In this document: one piece after another, positions 40,337 to 45,538 of the stretch
How positions within the stretch are numbered: position 1 is the stretch's first letter
Layout of the letters: each line of letters opens with the position of its first letter
Source: Pardosa pseudoannulata
Taxonomy: Eukaryota; Arthropoda; Arachnida; Araneae; Lycosidae
Assembly: GCA_032207245.1 (NCBI GenBank)
Contig: CM063502.1
Coordinates: 132,955,205 to 133,019,204, forward strand
Direction of reading: 5' to 3'
Length of the DNA: 64,000 nucleotides
The notes under the pieces: model-generated
Databases searched by the model: none
The model's input: the letters and a program-made list of their open reading frames with translations, nothing else
What the model was told of the DNA's origin: nothing
Translations under genes and position numbers: made by a program

Positions 40337-43074
40337 TTATGTATGTATATAGTCATACCATTGAAGGTATTTTGTCCATGTTTTAACTTTATAACACATA
40401 ATTTTTCTTAGTTGCTTAAAACATTAAATGATATAAAAAATTTAAAAAGACAGTGTTTTGTATAAATTTTTTATGTAATTATATAAAGAAAATTATAATC
40501 ACCCTTCTATTACCTTCACTGTTTATACATATCTCTACTTTACAAAGCATTGTAATACAATCAGCATATATGAATTGATGCATTTATAAATACATATAAA
40601 AAAAAGTGTAAATTTATAAAAATGAAATAAAATTTACATGTTTCTGCCAAGATATATATATATATGAATGTCTGCGTGTTAATATCATTAATGTCCAAAT
40701 ATTATTGAATGTCTTAAATTGAAATTATGAATACAAAGAACAAAACAAATATAAACTTTTTACAGCATTGAATATTACAGCCTGTCCTCATTAGTGATAT
40801 ATTGTCACTAATGAAATAAAATAAAAACTAAATTAATAAGAGATTTACTTAGAATCACATCTAAAAATCCTACTGTAAAGTGAAGCTTTATAATAAACAA
40901 AGCTATTTATAATGATTTCAGTTGTTCTATCTGACAAAAAAGTAAATTTATACACAAGGCTTAAAATATCGTAACATGTTGATCTAATTGACCCAATTTT
41001 AAATAATAATAGATGCTCAAAAATTTGAAAGATAGTATATAGCTATCTCATTTACCTTCCCTGGAAAGGAAAACATGTTCAGAAAAAACAATTCTACAAA
41101 TTAATTTTTATTTGTCCCTAAAAAGGCACACTAAATATCAATAAGTTAAATTTAAATATTTAAAATATATACTGTGCCAAATGTGAACTGATGAAGTATG
41201 ACATACAGCTGCTTTGAAATTTAAATATAGTAATTGCTACGAAATATAAGATAAACTGCTGCTTGGGAAGATCATGTAACACCTCAAAAATAAGATAAAA
41301 TATAAAAGAACAGATAACTAGTACGGCTTGGTCTTTCTGTTGTCAAATCATTGAAGAATAAATAGTTTAAAATGTATTCAATTTTTTTGGCTTCGTCAAA
41401 TATTGTCTGTATGTCCATTTAGGAAATGAACATAGTTTGTTATAAACTAAAATATCTTTTAATTCTTTGCATAATTTACAGAAAATGTAATAAAGTTGTA
41501 CATGTCGCACAAGATAGAATGGTAGTCAGTAATATAAAGTGACTTAAAAATTAAAATAATTAAATTTAAATTGGACTAAGGGAGGATAGCCATATTGTAG
41601 ACAAGGAAGATAAAGGCTCAGTGACAGTTTGGAATATATTTAACTTCAATAGACCCAAATTAACTTTGAAATATATATAAAACATATTATATAAAAATAC
41701 TAAAAAAAATTATTACTATTTAAACCACCTTTAATTTGTTCTCAAAATGAATTTCAGTAAAATAATATATGTATTCTTAGTCTGGACATAACTATAGTAT
41801 ATGTCATTCTCAGTATTTATAATCGATTGGCCACTTTGAAAACTTGATAATTTGATTTAGAGCATGTACTATAACTGTGGGATATAAAGTCAGCCAAACA
41901 AATAATGATTATTATTCTCACTTAAATAAATTAAAAATTTCCATAAATGAGTTTACAAATTAAATTAGAAAGTCCAACTTTTTTCAAGAACATAAACCCA
42001 AATTTTTTATTTATACTGATCTACAGAAATTCTTAAAAAAAAAAAAAAAAAAAAAATCTTAAATATGGATATTTCTTATGAATACTAATTCAGATTACGG
42101 TTAAAACCTTTGAAACCATACTTTTACTTTTTTTATAAGTTAAAGTATCATTTCTACTTAAATGACAAACAAGAATTAGAGTTTATACCACTCTAATAAA
42201 ATAATTTGTATATTTCATAGAAATACTATGTAATATTTAAAGTTATAAAAATTCTAATGAATATCTTAACATAATATGTAATATCTACAGAAAAGAGACT
42301 GTTTTGTACGCTAAACAAATATCTCAAAAATTGTCAATTCTCTGTGATTCTTCAATGTTCATATATAAACCATTGTTTCTTAGTTGAAAAAAAATCTTGT
42401 TGAGTAAATATGTAAACATTCAAAGTAACAAAATATAGTTGCATATACTGTAAACGTATACAACGAAGAATAACATTTTAATGTCTGTTAAGTCCAATTC
42501 TCCAAAACCAAAAAGGTTTAGTTTGGAAAAAAGGACAAAATTTAAATTTATTCTGAAATTGTTTTACGATATTCTATTTCAAACATACAGAATGTAACAT
42601 ATCAAAACATGGGGTAGAGTTAATAAATATTTTTAGTAATTATAAAAGTTTCTTTAAAATAAAAATAATTTAAAACCCTGACATGATTACATAGTTTTCC
42701 ATCAAATTAACTATCAGCAAACAAAACTTTAGTTAGCAGATGATTTTAACGCCAATTACTTCATCCATTCTATCAAATTATACCTTTGGATGTTTAAATT
42801 AAGATATTTCAGTCATAAAATATGCATATGTACTTCGGAGACTAAAAATTCATAACGAAAAGAGTAATCGGTGCCAAAAAGTTCAACAATACAAATACAA
42901 AACAAATTGGTAAAATTAATAATGTAAATTAATCCGAATCAGGTGATTTTGACAAAATATAAAAACAAAATTTCACACCTCGTTATCTTTATTATTTCTT
43001 ATTCCACGAACTAAATCAGTCAAATTTTTGTCAAATATTCTTTCGAGATTTCCCTTAACTTTGCGTAGAGCCAT
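450..43074 (-). CDS. AP3D1: AP-3 complex subunit delta, exons 1-18 (gene runs off the left edge)
   Basis: Large subunit of the AP-3 adaptor complex, which sorts cargo from endosomes or the trans-Golgi to lysosomes and lysosome-related organelles. Coding exons in order: 42979-43074, 40125-40220, 33552-33632, 29998-30078, 26801-26908, 24885-25014, 21996-22135, 13933-14006 or 13367-13440, 9939-9988, 8617-8666, 7880-7928, 6571-6716, 5825-5973, 5574-5700, 4273-4376, 3540-3771, 2768-2913, 450-542. All have GT-AG introns and join without a frame break into 1952 nt (about 651 aa). Family-typical stretches are MALRKVKGNLERIF (start), FVTPDLARDLAND, LLAMSKILKTHP and GELNPVAPKAQKKVPVPEG, in the same order as animal delta-adaptins. 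This covers the adaptin N-terminal HEAT-like trunk; the acidic start of the hinge (SESSSEEE) is in the last exon. The hinge and ear are outside the window. The introns are rich in transposons. Identity is recalled from family knowledge and was not searched. Confidence 0.97.
543..2767. other. AP3D1 intron 17, mostly unannotatable
   Basis: AT-rich intron. The only structure noticed is 857-1196, where GATGTC/GACATC recurs in both orientations and an inverted TTGATGTC/GACATCAA pair bounds the stretch. A T-run lies at 2087-2102. Confidence 0.5.
857..1196. repeat. Candidate MITE-like segment rich in GATGTC motifs
   Basis: Left TTGATGTC (about 858) and right GACATCAA (about 1188) form an 8-bp inverted repeat. 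Inside, GATGTC or GACATC recurs several times, and the stretch is visibly less AT-rich than its flanks. No target duplication was identified. Confidence 0.25.
2768..2913 (-). CDS. AP3D1: AP3D1 exon 17
   Basis: Encodes ACCVLHLVKQILKLQSKGEK and onward to GELNPVAPKAQKKVPVPE plus two bases of Gly, the end of the trunk. Acceptor TTATTCAG, donor GAAGG|GTAAGC; 146 nt. Confidence 0.95.
3540..3771 (-). CDS. AP3D1: AP3D1 exon 16
   Basis: The longest coding exon (232 nt). Completes Glu, then MLNSPMDTLEAMMDQKVMFL and onward to FVQSADLEVQER. Acceptor TTATTTCAG, donor AGG|GTATGA. Confidence 0.95.
4273..4376 (-). CDS. AP3D1: AP3D1 exon 15
   Basis: Encodes SVLLQNAHLLQGNSDRNSIS then EVLYAAAWICGEFS and two bases. 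Acceptor TTCCTAG, donor TCTGA|GTATGT; 104 nt. Confidence 0.94.
5574..5700 (-). CDS. AP3D1: AP3D1 exon 14
   Basis: Completes Trp and encodes YVSILVELTRIEGTKHGSVI and onward to RNFAVSQM. Donor ATG|GTAAGT; 127 nt, separated from exon 13 by only 124 bp. Confidence 0.95.
5825..5973 (-). CDS. AP3D1: AP3D1 exon 13
   Basis: Encodes VSKKNLMEIVKKLMTHMDKA and onward to YQYITNFE plus two bases of Trp. Acceptor TTTTAG, donor GAATG|GTATAG; 149 nt. Confidence 0.95.
6571..6716 (-). CDS. AP3D1: AP3D1 exon 12
   Basis: Encodes LKYLGLLAMSKILKTHPKSV and onward through LDDKDESIRLRALDLLYGM, one of the most conserved adaptin stretches. Donor ATG|GTAGGT; 146 nt. Confidence 0.96.
7514..7573. repeat. Poly(A) tract, 60 bp
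   Basis: Uninterrupted A run in AP3D1 intron 11, preceded by two copies of GGCAAA. It could be the tail of a decayed retroposon, but no body is recognisable. Confidence 0.9.
7880..7928 (-). CDS. AP3D1: AP3D1 exon 11
   Basis: A 49-nt exon encoding LCVQKLRILIEDSDQN plus one base. Acceptor TTATTAG, donor AACT|GTAAGT. Confidence 0.93.
8617..8666 (-). CDS. AP3D1: AP3D1 exon 10
   Basis: A 50-nt exon encoding VLISISSGMPNHSASIQ. Acceptor TTTTAG, donor TCAG|GTGTGT; ends on a complete codon. Confidence 0.93.
8823..9115 (+). mobile_element. tRNA-derived SINE (family A) in AP3D1 intron 9
   Basis: The head has an A-box-like TATCTCAGTGGTGTTAG and a B-box-like GGTACGATCC. The body contains CATCTCTTCAGTGGGTAGAT followed by TGAGGATC and TTGGGAACTAAATACTGG. 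That central block resembles the conserved core I remember from other invertebrate tRNA-SINEs (TTCAG.GGTCGATAAA...GTACC). AGTTTAGT occurs next to both ends (about 8822 and 9106) and may be the target duplication. The family assignment was not searched. Confidence 0.65.
9187..9284. repeat. Compound microsatellite (TAAA)n(TA)n(TG)n
   Basis: Tetranucleotide TAAA units, then about 50 bp of TA, then a TG run, in AP3D1 intron 9. Confidence 0.95.
9939..9988 (-). CDS. AP3D1: AP3D1 exon 9
   Basis: A 50-nt exon completing a Ser codon and encoding TSAMSLLYECINTVIA plus one base. Acceptor TTTTTTTCAG, donor GCAG|GTAAAA. Confidence 0.93.
10949..11010 (-). mobile_element. Fragment of SINE family B (3' part)
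   Basis: Matches the block shared by the family B copies at 37265 and 38584: TAGTTTGGTGTGTTATGGTC, then CTACTTTTTTGCAATG. Only the tail half survives. Confidence 0.5.
11342..11402. repeat. (TA)n microsatellite
   Basis: About 60 bp of perfect TA repeats. Confidence 0.95.
13367..13440 (-). CDS. AP3D1: AP3D1 exon 8b, alternative tandem exon (canonical version)
   Basis: Encodes FGALTPLEPRLGKKLIEPL followed by TNLIH and two bases. This is the version I recognise as near-identical to other animal delta-adaptins. Acceptor TTTTTGCAG, donor CACAG|GTAAAT; 74 nt in the same phase as 8a. The 492 bp between the two exons is too long for steric exclusion of splicing. Confidence 0.93.
13933..14006 (-). 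CDS. AP3D1: AP3D1 exon 8a, alternative tandem exon (divergent version)
   Basis: Encodes FAVLTYIEPRLGRKLSQPL followed by INIIR and two bases (AG) of a Ser/Arg codon. The acceptor is CTTCCAG and the donor GCAG|GTAATA. Length (74 nt), start phase and end phase match exon 8b, so either can be joined to exons 7 and 9. It differs from 8b at 10 of 24 residues, including the T-P-L to T-Y-I change before the shared EPRLG core. The open frame and good splice sites argue against simple decay. Confidence 0.8.
14800..14839. repeat. (CA)n followed by poly(A)
   Basis: CA dinucleotides run directly into about 22 A, in AP3D1 intron 7. Confidence 0.9.
15460..17566. repeat. Cargo repeat R, copy A (full-length form)
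   Basis: Homologous to 22484-23603 and, less completely, to 35655-36775. Contains an internal direct duplication: the block near 15467-15640 recurs at 16605-16790. Copy B equals copy A with the stretch between these two blocks deleted. The right half holds two convergent tRNA-like modules (17098-17160 plus, 17268-17343 minus). No long ORF. Confidence 0.75.
17098..17343. repeat. Convergent pair of tRNA-like modules, copy A
   Basis: The plus module has GATCGAATAGGACGAGC (A-box-like) and GGATTCGAAT (B-box-like). The minus module has AGCTGAATCGGTAGGACG and GGGTTCGAATCCC, a perfect B box. They face each other about 110 bp apart. Neither folds as a complete tRNA by eye. Confidence 0.65.
18637..21995. 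other. AP3D1 intron 7, right part
   Basis: AT-rich. Only a diverged repeat at 19932-20105 (shared with 44705-44885) was recognised. Nothing gene-like. Confidence 0.55.
19932..20105. repeat. Diverged interspersed repeat, copy 1 (pair with 44705-44885)
   Basis: Shares ordered blocks with 44705-44885: GGGTGATGTAT / GGGCGATGTAT, ATTATGAAATAT / ATCGTGAAATAT, CTGATTTCCAAATTTTCAG / CCGATTTCCAAATTTTGAG and GTGTGAAATCATCTTTCC / ATGTGAAATCGTCTTTTCG. Confidence 0.6.
21996..22135 (-). CDS. AP3D1: AP3D1 exon 7
   Basis: Completes the Gly codon and encodes VQSAAVNVICELARKNPKNY and onward to MLIKIIKL. Donor CTT|GTAAGT; 140 nt, ends on a complete codon directly before the duplicated exon. Confidence 0.95.
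22321..23670. mobile_element. Second DNA-transposon-like element carrying cargo R
   Basis: Left end CATGGTTCGTAC and right end the reverse complement of CAAGGTTCATAC form a 12-bp inverted repeat with two mismatches. TAATG lies directly outside each end (22316-22320 and 23671-23675). TTTTTAAGCAC-type motifs recur in direct orientation just inside both ends. The interior, 22484-23603, is cargo R. No transposase; superfamily uncertain, hAT-like by architecture. Confidence 0.6.
22484..23603. repeat. Cargo repeat R, copy B (internally deleted)
   Basis: Aligns to 15460-15794 and then jumps to about 16750-17566. That is what recombination between the internal direct repeats of copy A would give. 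Includes the convergent tRNA-like pair at 23163-23225 and 23331-23408. Confidence 0.75.
24061..24107. repeat. A-rich tract ending in (GA)n
   Basis: Poly(A) with two G interruptions running into GAGAGAGAG, in AP3D1 intron 6. The rest of 23671-24884 is featureless apart from an 11-bp-arm hairpin at 24571-24601 (ACAGTAAATTT, 9-base loop). Confidence 0.85.
24885..25014 (-). CDS. AP3D1: AP3D1 exon 6
   Basis: Encodes LSSTKPYLRKKAVLLMYKIF and onward to RLKEKLEDPDP, with the first base of a Gly codon. Donor CCAG|GTAATG; 130 nt, leaves one base. Confidence 0.95.
25325..25366. repeat. (AT)n microsatellite
   Basis: 42 bp of perfect AT repeats in AP3D1 intron 5. Confidence 0.95.
25701..26707 (+). mobile_element. 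Tc1/mariner element, inactive, 1007 bp
   Basis: TA dinucleotides flank both ends (25699-25700 and 26708-26709). The termini form an inverted repeat of about 27 bp, with the shared core TGAAGTG..CCTGAATTA.GGATA. Inside is a degenerate transposase on the plus strand. The N-terminal helix-turn-helix region (25831-26019) is open; the DDE part (26340-26675) is interrupted. The element lies in AP3D1 intron 5, opposite in sense to the host gene, 93 bp from exon 5. Confidence 0.9.
25831..26675 (+). pseudogene. Tc1-like transposase pseudogene
   Basis: Starts MGKLPNLDAYDNGQIIGA with a HTH segment (SISEIIRQLGF..VSRVYQEY), then a stop at 26017 and frame breaks. The DDE domain resumes at about 26350 with VFQQDNCTSHKSQLATGLL, reads a TAG where the family has Trp, and continues PPRSPDLNPIEHFWDILEQ. 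I count 36 residues between the Asp of QQD and the Glu of NPIE. A further TAG follows MECF near the C-terminus. Non-functional. Confidence 0.9.
26801..26908 (-). CDS. AP3D1: AP3D1 exon 5
   Basis: Encodes 36 residues including GFACFVTPDLARDLANDVM. 108 nt, phase 0. It lies between a Tc1 copy (ending 93 bp inside the downstream intron) and a hAT copy (ending 196 bp before the exon). Confidence 0.95.
27435..27475. repeat. Poly(A) tract inside the hAT copy
   Basis: A run of about 40 with a single C interruption. Confidence 0.9.
27525..29180 (+). pseudogene. hAT transposase pseudogene
   Basis: Fragments in family order: a BED-finger-like start (TCNKK-like, near 27640), then SIALDGSIDINIYAQLAVFA (28005-28292) leading to VSLTTDSTPSMEGKT, then VEIKIINFINARALNKWQF around 28370-28430, then ELNKKLQGHRLIVLTMFENI (28616-28900). 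These match the catalytic region of GTF2IRD2/ZBED-type hAT transposases as I know them. Many stops and frameshifts; not expressed as a protein. Confidence 0.85.
29211..29266. repeat. (AT)n microsatellite
   Basis: 56 bp of perfect AT repeats near the right end of the hAT copy. Confidence 0.95.
29998..30078 (-). CDS. AP3D1: AP3D1 exon 4
   Basis: Encodes RIGYLAASQSFHEETEVL and onward to MIRK, the adaptin helix that begins (K)RIGYLA. Donor AAG|GTAAGT; 81 nt, phase 0. Confidence 0.95.
31416..31450. repeat. 35-bp perfect palindrome
   Basis: Two 17-bp arms (TATAATAGATGACCCCA and its exact complement) separated by a single T. The GACCCC/GGGGTC core stands out in an AT-rich intron. Confidence 0.9.
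32888..32948. repeat. (AAAT)n microsatellite
   Basis: AAAT/AAAAT units over about 60 bp. Confidence 0.9.
33552..33632 (-). CDS. AP3D1: AP3D1 exon 3
   Basis: Encodes 27 residues, LQMLGYDISWAAFNIIEV and onward to KFTFK, strongly conserved in large adaptins. Donor AAG|GTGAGT; 81 nt, phase 0. Confidence 0.95.
34254..34281. repeat. 12-bp-arm hairpin
   Basis: TTAAGTAGGGCT, loop TTGT, then the exact complement AGCCCTACTTAA, in AP3D1 intron 2. Confidence 0.85.
34640..35085. repeat. Diverged low-copy repeat, copy 1 (pair with 37730-38278)
   Basis: Ordered matches to 37730-38278, including AAAATTTTGAT, TAATAAAGGAG / TTAAACAAGGAG, ACTAGTATG / ACTAGTGTC, TTCGTT and ATGTACA.ATG.AGT near the right end. 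Interiors differ by many small indels. Confidence 0.55.
35919..36330 (-). mobile_element. SINE family B inserted in cargo R copy C
   Basis: The 5' end, at 36330 on the minus strand, reads GGCGTACGATGGCTGAAAGG (A box), with GGGTCCAAATCCC as B box. A 14-bp target duplication with one mismatch (AAATTCTTAAAAGG 35905-35918, AAATTTTTAAAAGG 36331-36344) brackets it. Copies A and B of R are uninterrupted at the matching place. The SINE is itself interrupted by a piggyBac-type MITE. Confidence 0.85.
35990..36223. mobile_element. piggyBac-type MITE, 234 bp
   Basis: TTAA lies at both ends (35986-35989 and 36224-36227). Terminal inverted repeats are CCCTTTTGTGGGCCAT and the reverse complement of CCCTTTCGTTGGCCAT. 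The related SINE at 38584-38757 has a single uninterrupted TTAA (CTGCTTAAAGCC) at the same position, giving an empty site for comparison. No coding capacity. Confidence 0.88.
36776..36906 (-). mobile_element. SINE family B, degraded copy
   Basis: Carries the family block ACCGGAACCTACTG and TGAAAGCTACGAACA, then GGTACCGAAGAG at the tRNA-like end. The copy runs directly into the tandem array at 36907. Confidence 0.5.
36907..37650 (-). repeat. Tandem array of SINE family B units (about 2.4 copies)
   Basis: Units of about 310 bp: 36907-37206, 37207-37520, and a shortened unit 37521-37650. Each begins with GGTTTTATTAGC.CTTGTCTGG, contains the SINE block (GAATGGCTACGAACATCCAT, CTATGGGATATGAGCC, CAAAGAGCAGTG) and ends with ACAAACTGCAGTGTC..AAACCAAAATTAAAAC and TGTAACACAAT. 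The third unit lacks about 190 bp of the SINE centre. Open frames of 88 and 80 codons here are by-products of the repeat. Confidence 0.75.
37730..38278. repeat. Diverged low-copy repeat, copy 2 (pair with 34640-35085)
   Basis: See the partner at 34640-35085. Together they bracket the cargo R and SINE cluster in direct orientation. Confidence 0.55.
38284..38400 (-). mobile_element. SINE family B, truncated copy
   Basis: Contains GAACGGTCTACTATTTTGCT and GAGACTGGGACCTACTGCTT, the tail half of the family; the tRNA-like head is missing. Confidence 0.6.
38565..38757 (-). mobile_element. SINE family B, near-complete copy
   Basis: Read on the minus strand: TGCTGAATGGTTAGG (A box), GGGTTTGAATTCC (B box), then the family body through AAGCAGTAGGTTCCGGTCTC and the tail block with GTAGGCCATAGTGCTC. 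It provides the uninterrupted TTAA used to date the MITE insertion. Confidence 0.75.
38758..40124. other. AP3D1 intron 2, left-over sequence
   Basis: No gene is supported. A 95-codon open frame at 38695-38982 ends in an acidic stretch but has no recognisable domain and overlaps the SINE. A 12-bp-arm hairpin lies at 39391-39427 (TGCCCAGCTATA). 39170-39520 is less AT-rich and looks like an old repeat I cannot name. Confidence 0.5.
39391..39427. repeat. 12-bp-arm hairpin
   Basis: TGCCCAGCTATA (39391-39402) and its exact complement (39416-39427), separated by 13 bases, inside an unnamed repeat-like stretch. Confidence 0.85.
40125..40220 (-). CDS. AP3D1: AP3D1 exon 2
   Basis: Encodes 32 residues containing TKYIAQCIEEIKEELRQ, part of the first trunk helices. 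Acceptor is ATAG and donor is TAT|GTAAGT; phase 0 at both ends, 96 nt. Confidence 0.95.
40283..40336. repeat. Compound (AT)n(GT)n microsatellite
   Basis: 34 bp of AT followed by 20 bp of GT, 62 bp upstream of exon 2 in AP3D1 intron 1. The rest of intron 1 (40337-42978) is AT-rich with only a 22-bp poly(A) near 42035. Confidence 0.9.
42979..43074 (-). CDS. AP3D1: AP3D1 exon 1 (start codon)
   Basis: Encodes 32 residues beginning MALRKVKGNLERIF. The ATG at 43074 has G at +4 and starts exactly where the family starts. The donor is GAG|GTGTGA and the exon ends on a complete codon. Confidence 0.95.
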
Positions 43075-43300
43075 GATTTAAAAAAAAAAAATTTTTTTTC
43101 TTCTTTAAATTTGATCAAACAACAAACGCCACATGAGCGATTTAAAGTGCTAAGGTTTCAAGCTCCCAGTTCCCGTCCTGTGCTCCCGTCAACATAAGAA
43201 GTAGTAAAACCGGAATGAGTTAAATTATCTGTGTCATGCATCACGTTTATCACGTTTGCGTATCACAGTGTGATGATTTCTACAGTTTGTCTCTATATTC
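43075..43300 (-). promoter_or_regulatory. AP3D1 5'UTR and presumed proximal promoter
   Basis: The sequence upstream of the AP3D1 ATG is less AT-rich than the introns between about 43140 and 43220. It holds a CCGGAA (ETS-type) core near 43209 and a CACATGAG E-box-like site near 43130. No TATA box or initiator could be fixed. Placement rests only on position upstream of exon 1. Confidence 0.25.
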
Positions 43301-43724
43301 TTTGATCACGAGACCTAGAAAAAAGTTCATACTCCGTTTACTCCGTTTTTTTCAAGAACCAACAAATATTTCATAGTTGTTTTCTAACGATATTAGAGAG
43401 AGCAAGTTTTATTTGTTCCTTTATTATTTCAACACATTTAAATTAAGGAATGTCGCAATAAAATATGCAACAAATTGTGTAGGTTCGGTATCATCATAAA
43501 CGTTAGAAGTTATTGCCGATTAATTAAAAAATAATTTTTATCGATTAATTTACGATTAGATTATACTGAATAGGGTGTGACCGCAGATTTCTCCTGCATC
43601 GGAGTGGAGGTAACGGGTTTCTGGTTCTCACCATATGAATTTGGATATACAAAGTAGCTCCATTACGTGGAAGAGAAGGATATTTAGCATCTCGAATATG
43701 TACAGGAATGTTGCGCTCTTTCAC

Positions 43725-43960
43725 GCATTTTGGAGCATTAAAACTTAAAATTTGTAGCAAGAGAAAAGATTTTCGTAGCAGCCAAAATGCTGATCTGGAG
43801 GAAAAGAAAGCATTTTTGTAGCAGTCAAAATCTTGAATTGGAGCAGGATATAGTACTTTTGTAGCAGTTAAACTAACGATTTAAAGAATAAACTGCAATT
43901 TTTGAAGAGTCTGCCTAATAATTTAGAATGATTGGTTGGTAGCATTTGGAGCAAATATCC
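43725..43960. mobile_element. Subterminal-repeat remnant of the GGAGCAG hAT-like family
   Basis: Five or more TTTTGGAGCA/TTTTGTAGCAG motifs in direct orientation, as at both ends of 14970-18636. No terminal inverted repeat was found, so it is a fragment. Confidence 0.5.
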
Positions 43961-44704
43961 ATTAATTGCTGATATGGTTTGTTAATTTAGTATATGCAAT
44001 ATATAATCTATTAAGAAAGAAGGGAGATAGTTAAAATTACAATAATAAAAACTTATTGCATGTTCGGGGATACTTTTTGAATTATCTATTGGATTACTAT
44101 TTTTAAAGATATTCTTTTGGTGTTTAAGTGTTTGCTTTTTAGCTGCATTTGAGCGCAAATTTTTTTTACAGACTCTTTTTACAGCAACTTTTCTTTACGT
44201 TGTTTTAATTCTTTTATTCTTTCTCTTCCCTTTTCTATATTTTTTTTTTCTTTATATGGCTTGCAAGAGGTAATTTGTTTCTACGTGCTCATGCAAAACT
44301 TTTTTTAAAGATATTTTACAGGAGTATCACCTTCAGCAAGGTAATACATAAAACTTCTCCCCCCCCTAACGTTCTTCCAAGAATAAGTTGCCCAGGGTAG
44401 TCATAAAAAATGCAGTCCAAAATTCCCTAACTTATAAATTATTTTAGTAAAATAACTGCATTTAAACTACCTTATTCCAAATTACCTAAATATAATTAAA
44501 ACTTGAAAAATGAGACAAAATGAAGCCTTTAATGCTGATATAAGTAATTTTAGGTATTCAATTGCAACTGTTACATTAAATAATTAACTACTCAAATATT
44601 TAAAAAGTTATTAAAAATTATTTATAGTATTCTTTTTAACTTTACTGTCTAGTATTTGAAAAAAGTCAACATTTCTATATAGCCTCGGAGATTTGTGTAT
44701 CACT

Positions 44705-44885
44705 ACACTATTCCTTTAGACTGGGCGATGTATAGATATATCGTGAAATATCGATAAAACGTACTCTATCATGAAACCGATTTCCAAATTTTGAGTTCAT
44801 ATTAAGATTTGAACGAACACCTATATAACTTAAATCGATCGCTGATCTCTGATGTGAAATCGTCTTTTCGATATCATGACAGTTT
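44705..44885. repeat. Diverged interspersed repeat, copy 2 (pair with 19932-20105)
   Basis: GGGCGATGTATAGATATATC followed by blocks shared with 19932-20105. The nested ATCG-rich motifs (ATATCGTGAAATATCGATA) are better preserved here. Confidence 0.6.
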
Positions 44886-45009
44886 TTGAGCATACGAGGT
44901 TATAGTATTTCCAAAAGCCATGTTCCGACATGTAAACATAATCTTGCCGATTTTACGACTTCTAGTCACACAACGTATGCGAAAACAACGTCCTTATATA
45001 TGAAAACCA

Positions 45010-45135
45010 AACGATGGCCGAATGGATAGAGCGCTGCTCTTTGGTACCGGTATTCGCGGGTTCGAATCCCCCTATTGGCGTGGATATTCGTAGCCATTCA
45101 AATCGGTTTATAGCACCAGGTAACAGCCTCACTGA
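45010..45135 (+). mobile_element. SINE family B, head portion with intact promoter boxes
   Basis: TGGCCGAATGGATAGAGCGC (A box) and GGGTTCGAATCC (B box), followed by GATATTCGTAGCCATTCAAA as in the other family members. It is the only plus-strand copy and has the best-preserved polymerase III boxes. Confidence 0.75.
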
Positions 45136-45538
45136 TATTTGAGTACTATCTTTTTAATTTTGTGACATTGAGAGGAACATGCGGTATATCAGTGATCGGC
45201 AATTTTATCTACATCGTTAAAACGTATATTTCGTCCTTAATTGAAGAATCCTGATACTAATCCCAAACATTGGAAATAAATAAGATGGAGATGCACGGAA
45301 AGGAGGAAAATCTCGGCGATTCACAAATACGGAAGTCTTAAGTTCAACTGGTTGGTTTTATAGGGTTTATTGGCACTAAATCCTCTTGGGACATATTGTG
45401 CCAAACAAATAGTTAAGATTTAAACGATTGCAATAAACAACAAGTTAAAACAGCAGGGCTAAAACAATGTCAGAAGATAAGAGCAAGTATAAAAACATGC
45501 AATGACAGTGTATAAATAAAAGCGATGAGTTAATGAAC

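Larger units (their letters stand above)
43301..45009. other. Intergenic, repeat remnants
   Basis: 43725-43960 contains repeated TTTTGTAGCAG / TTTTGGAGCA motifs like the subterminal repeats of the element at 14970-18636. 44705-44885 is the partner of the repeat at 19932. A 71-codon open frame at 43545-43760 has no recognisable domain. Confidence 0.5.

Noticed and set aside
45010..45100. Possible functional tRNA with A and B boxes
   Set aside because: The seven-base acceptor stem does not close and the T stem has a mismatch; the same sequence occurs as dispersed SINE copies.
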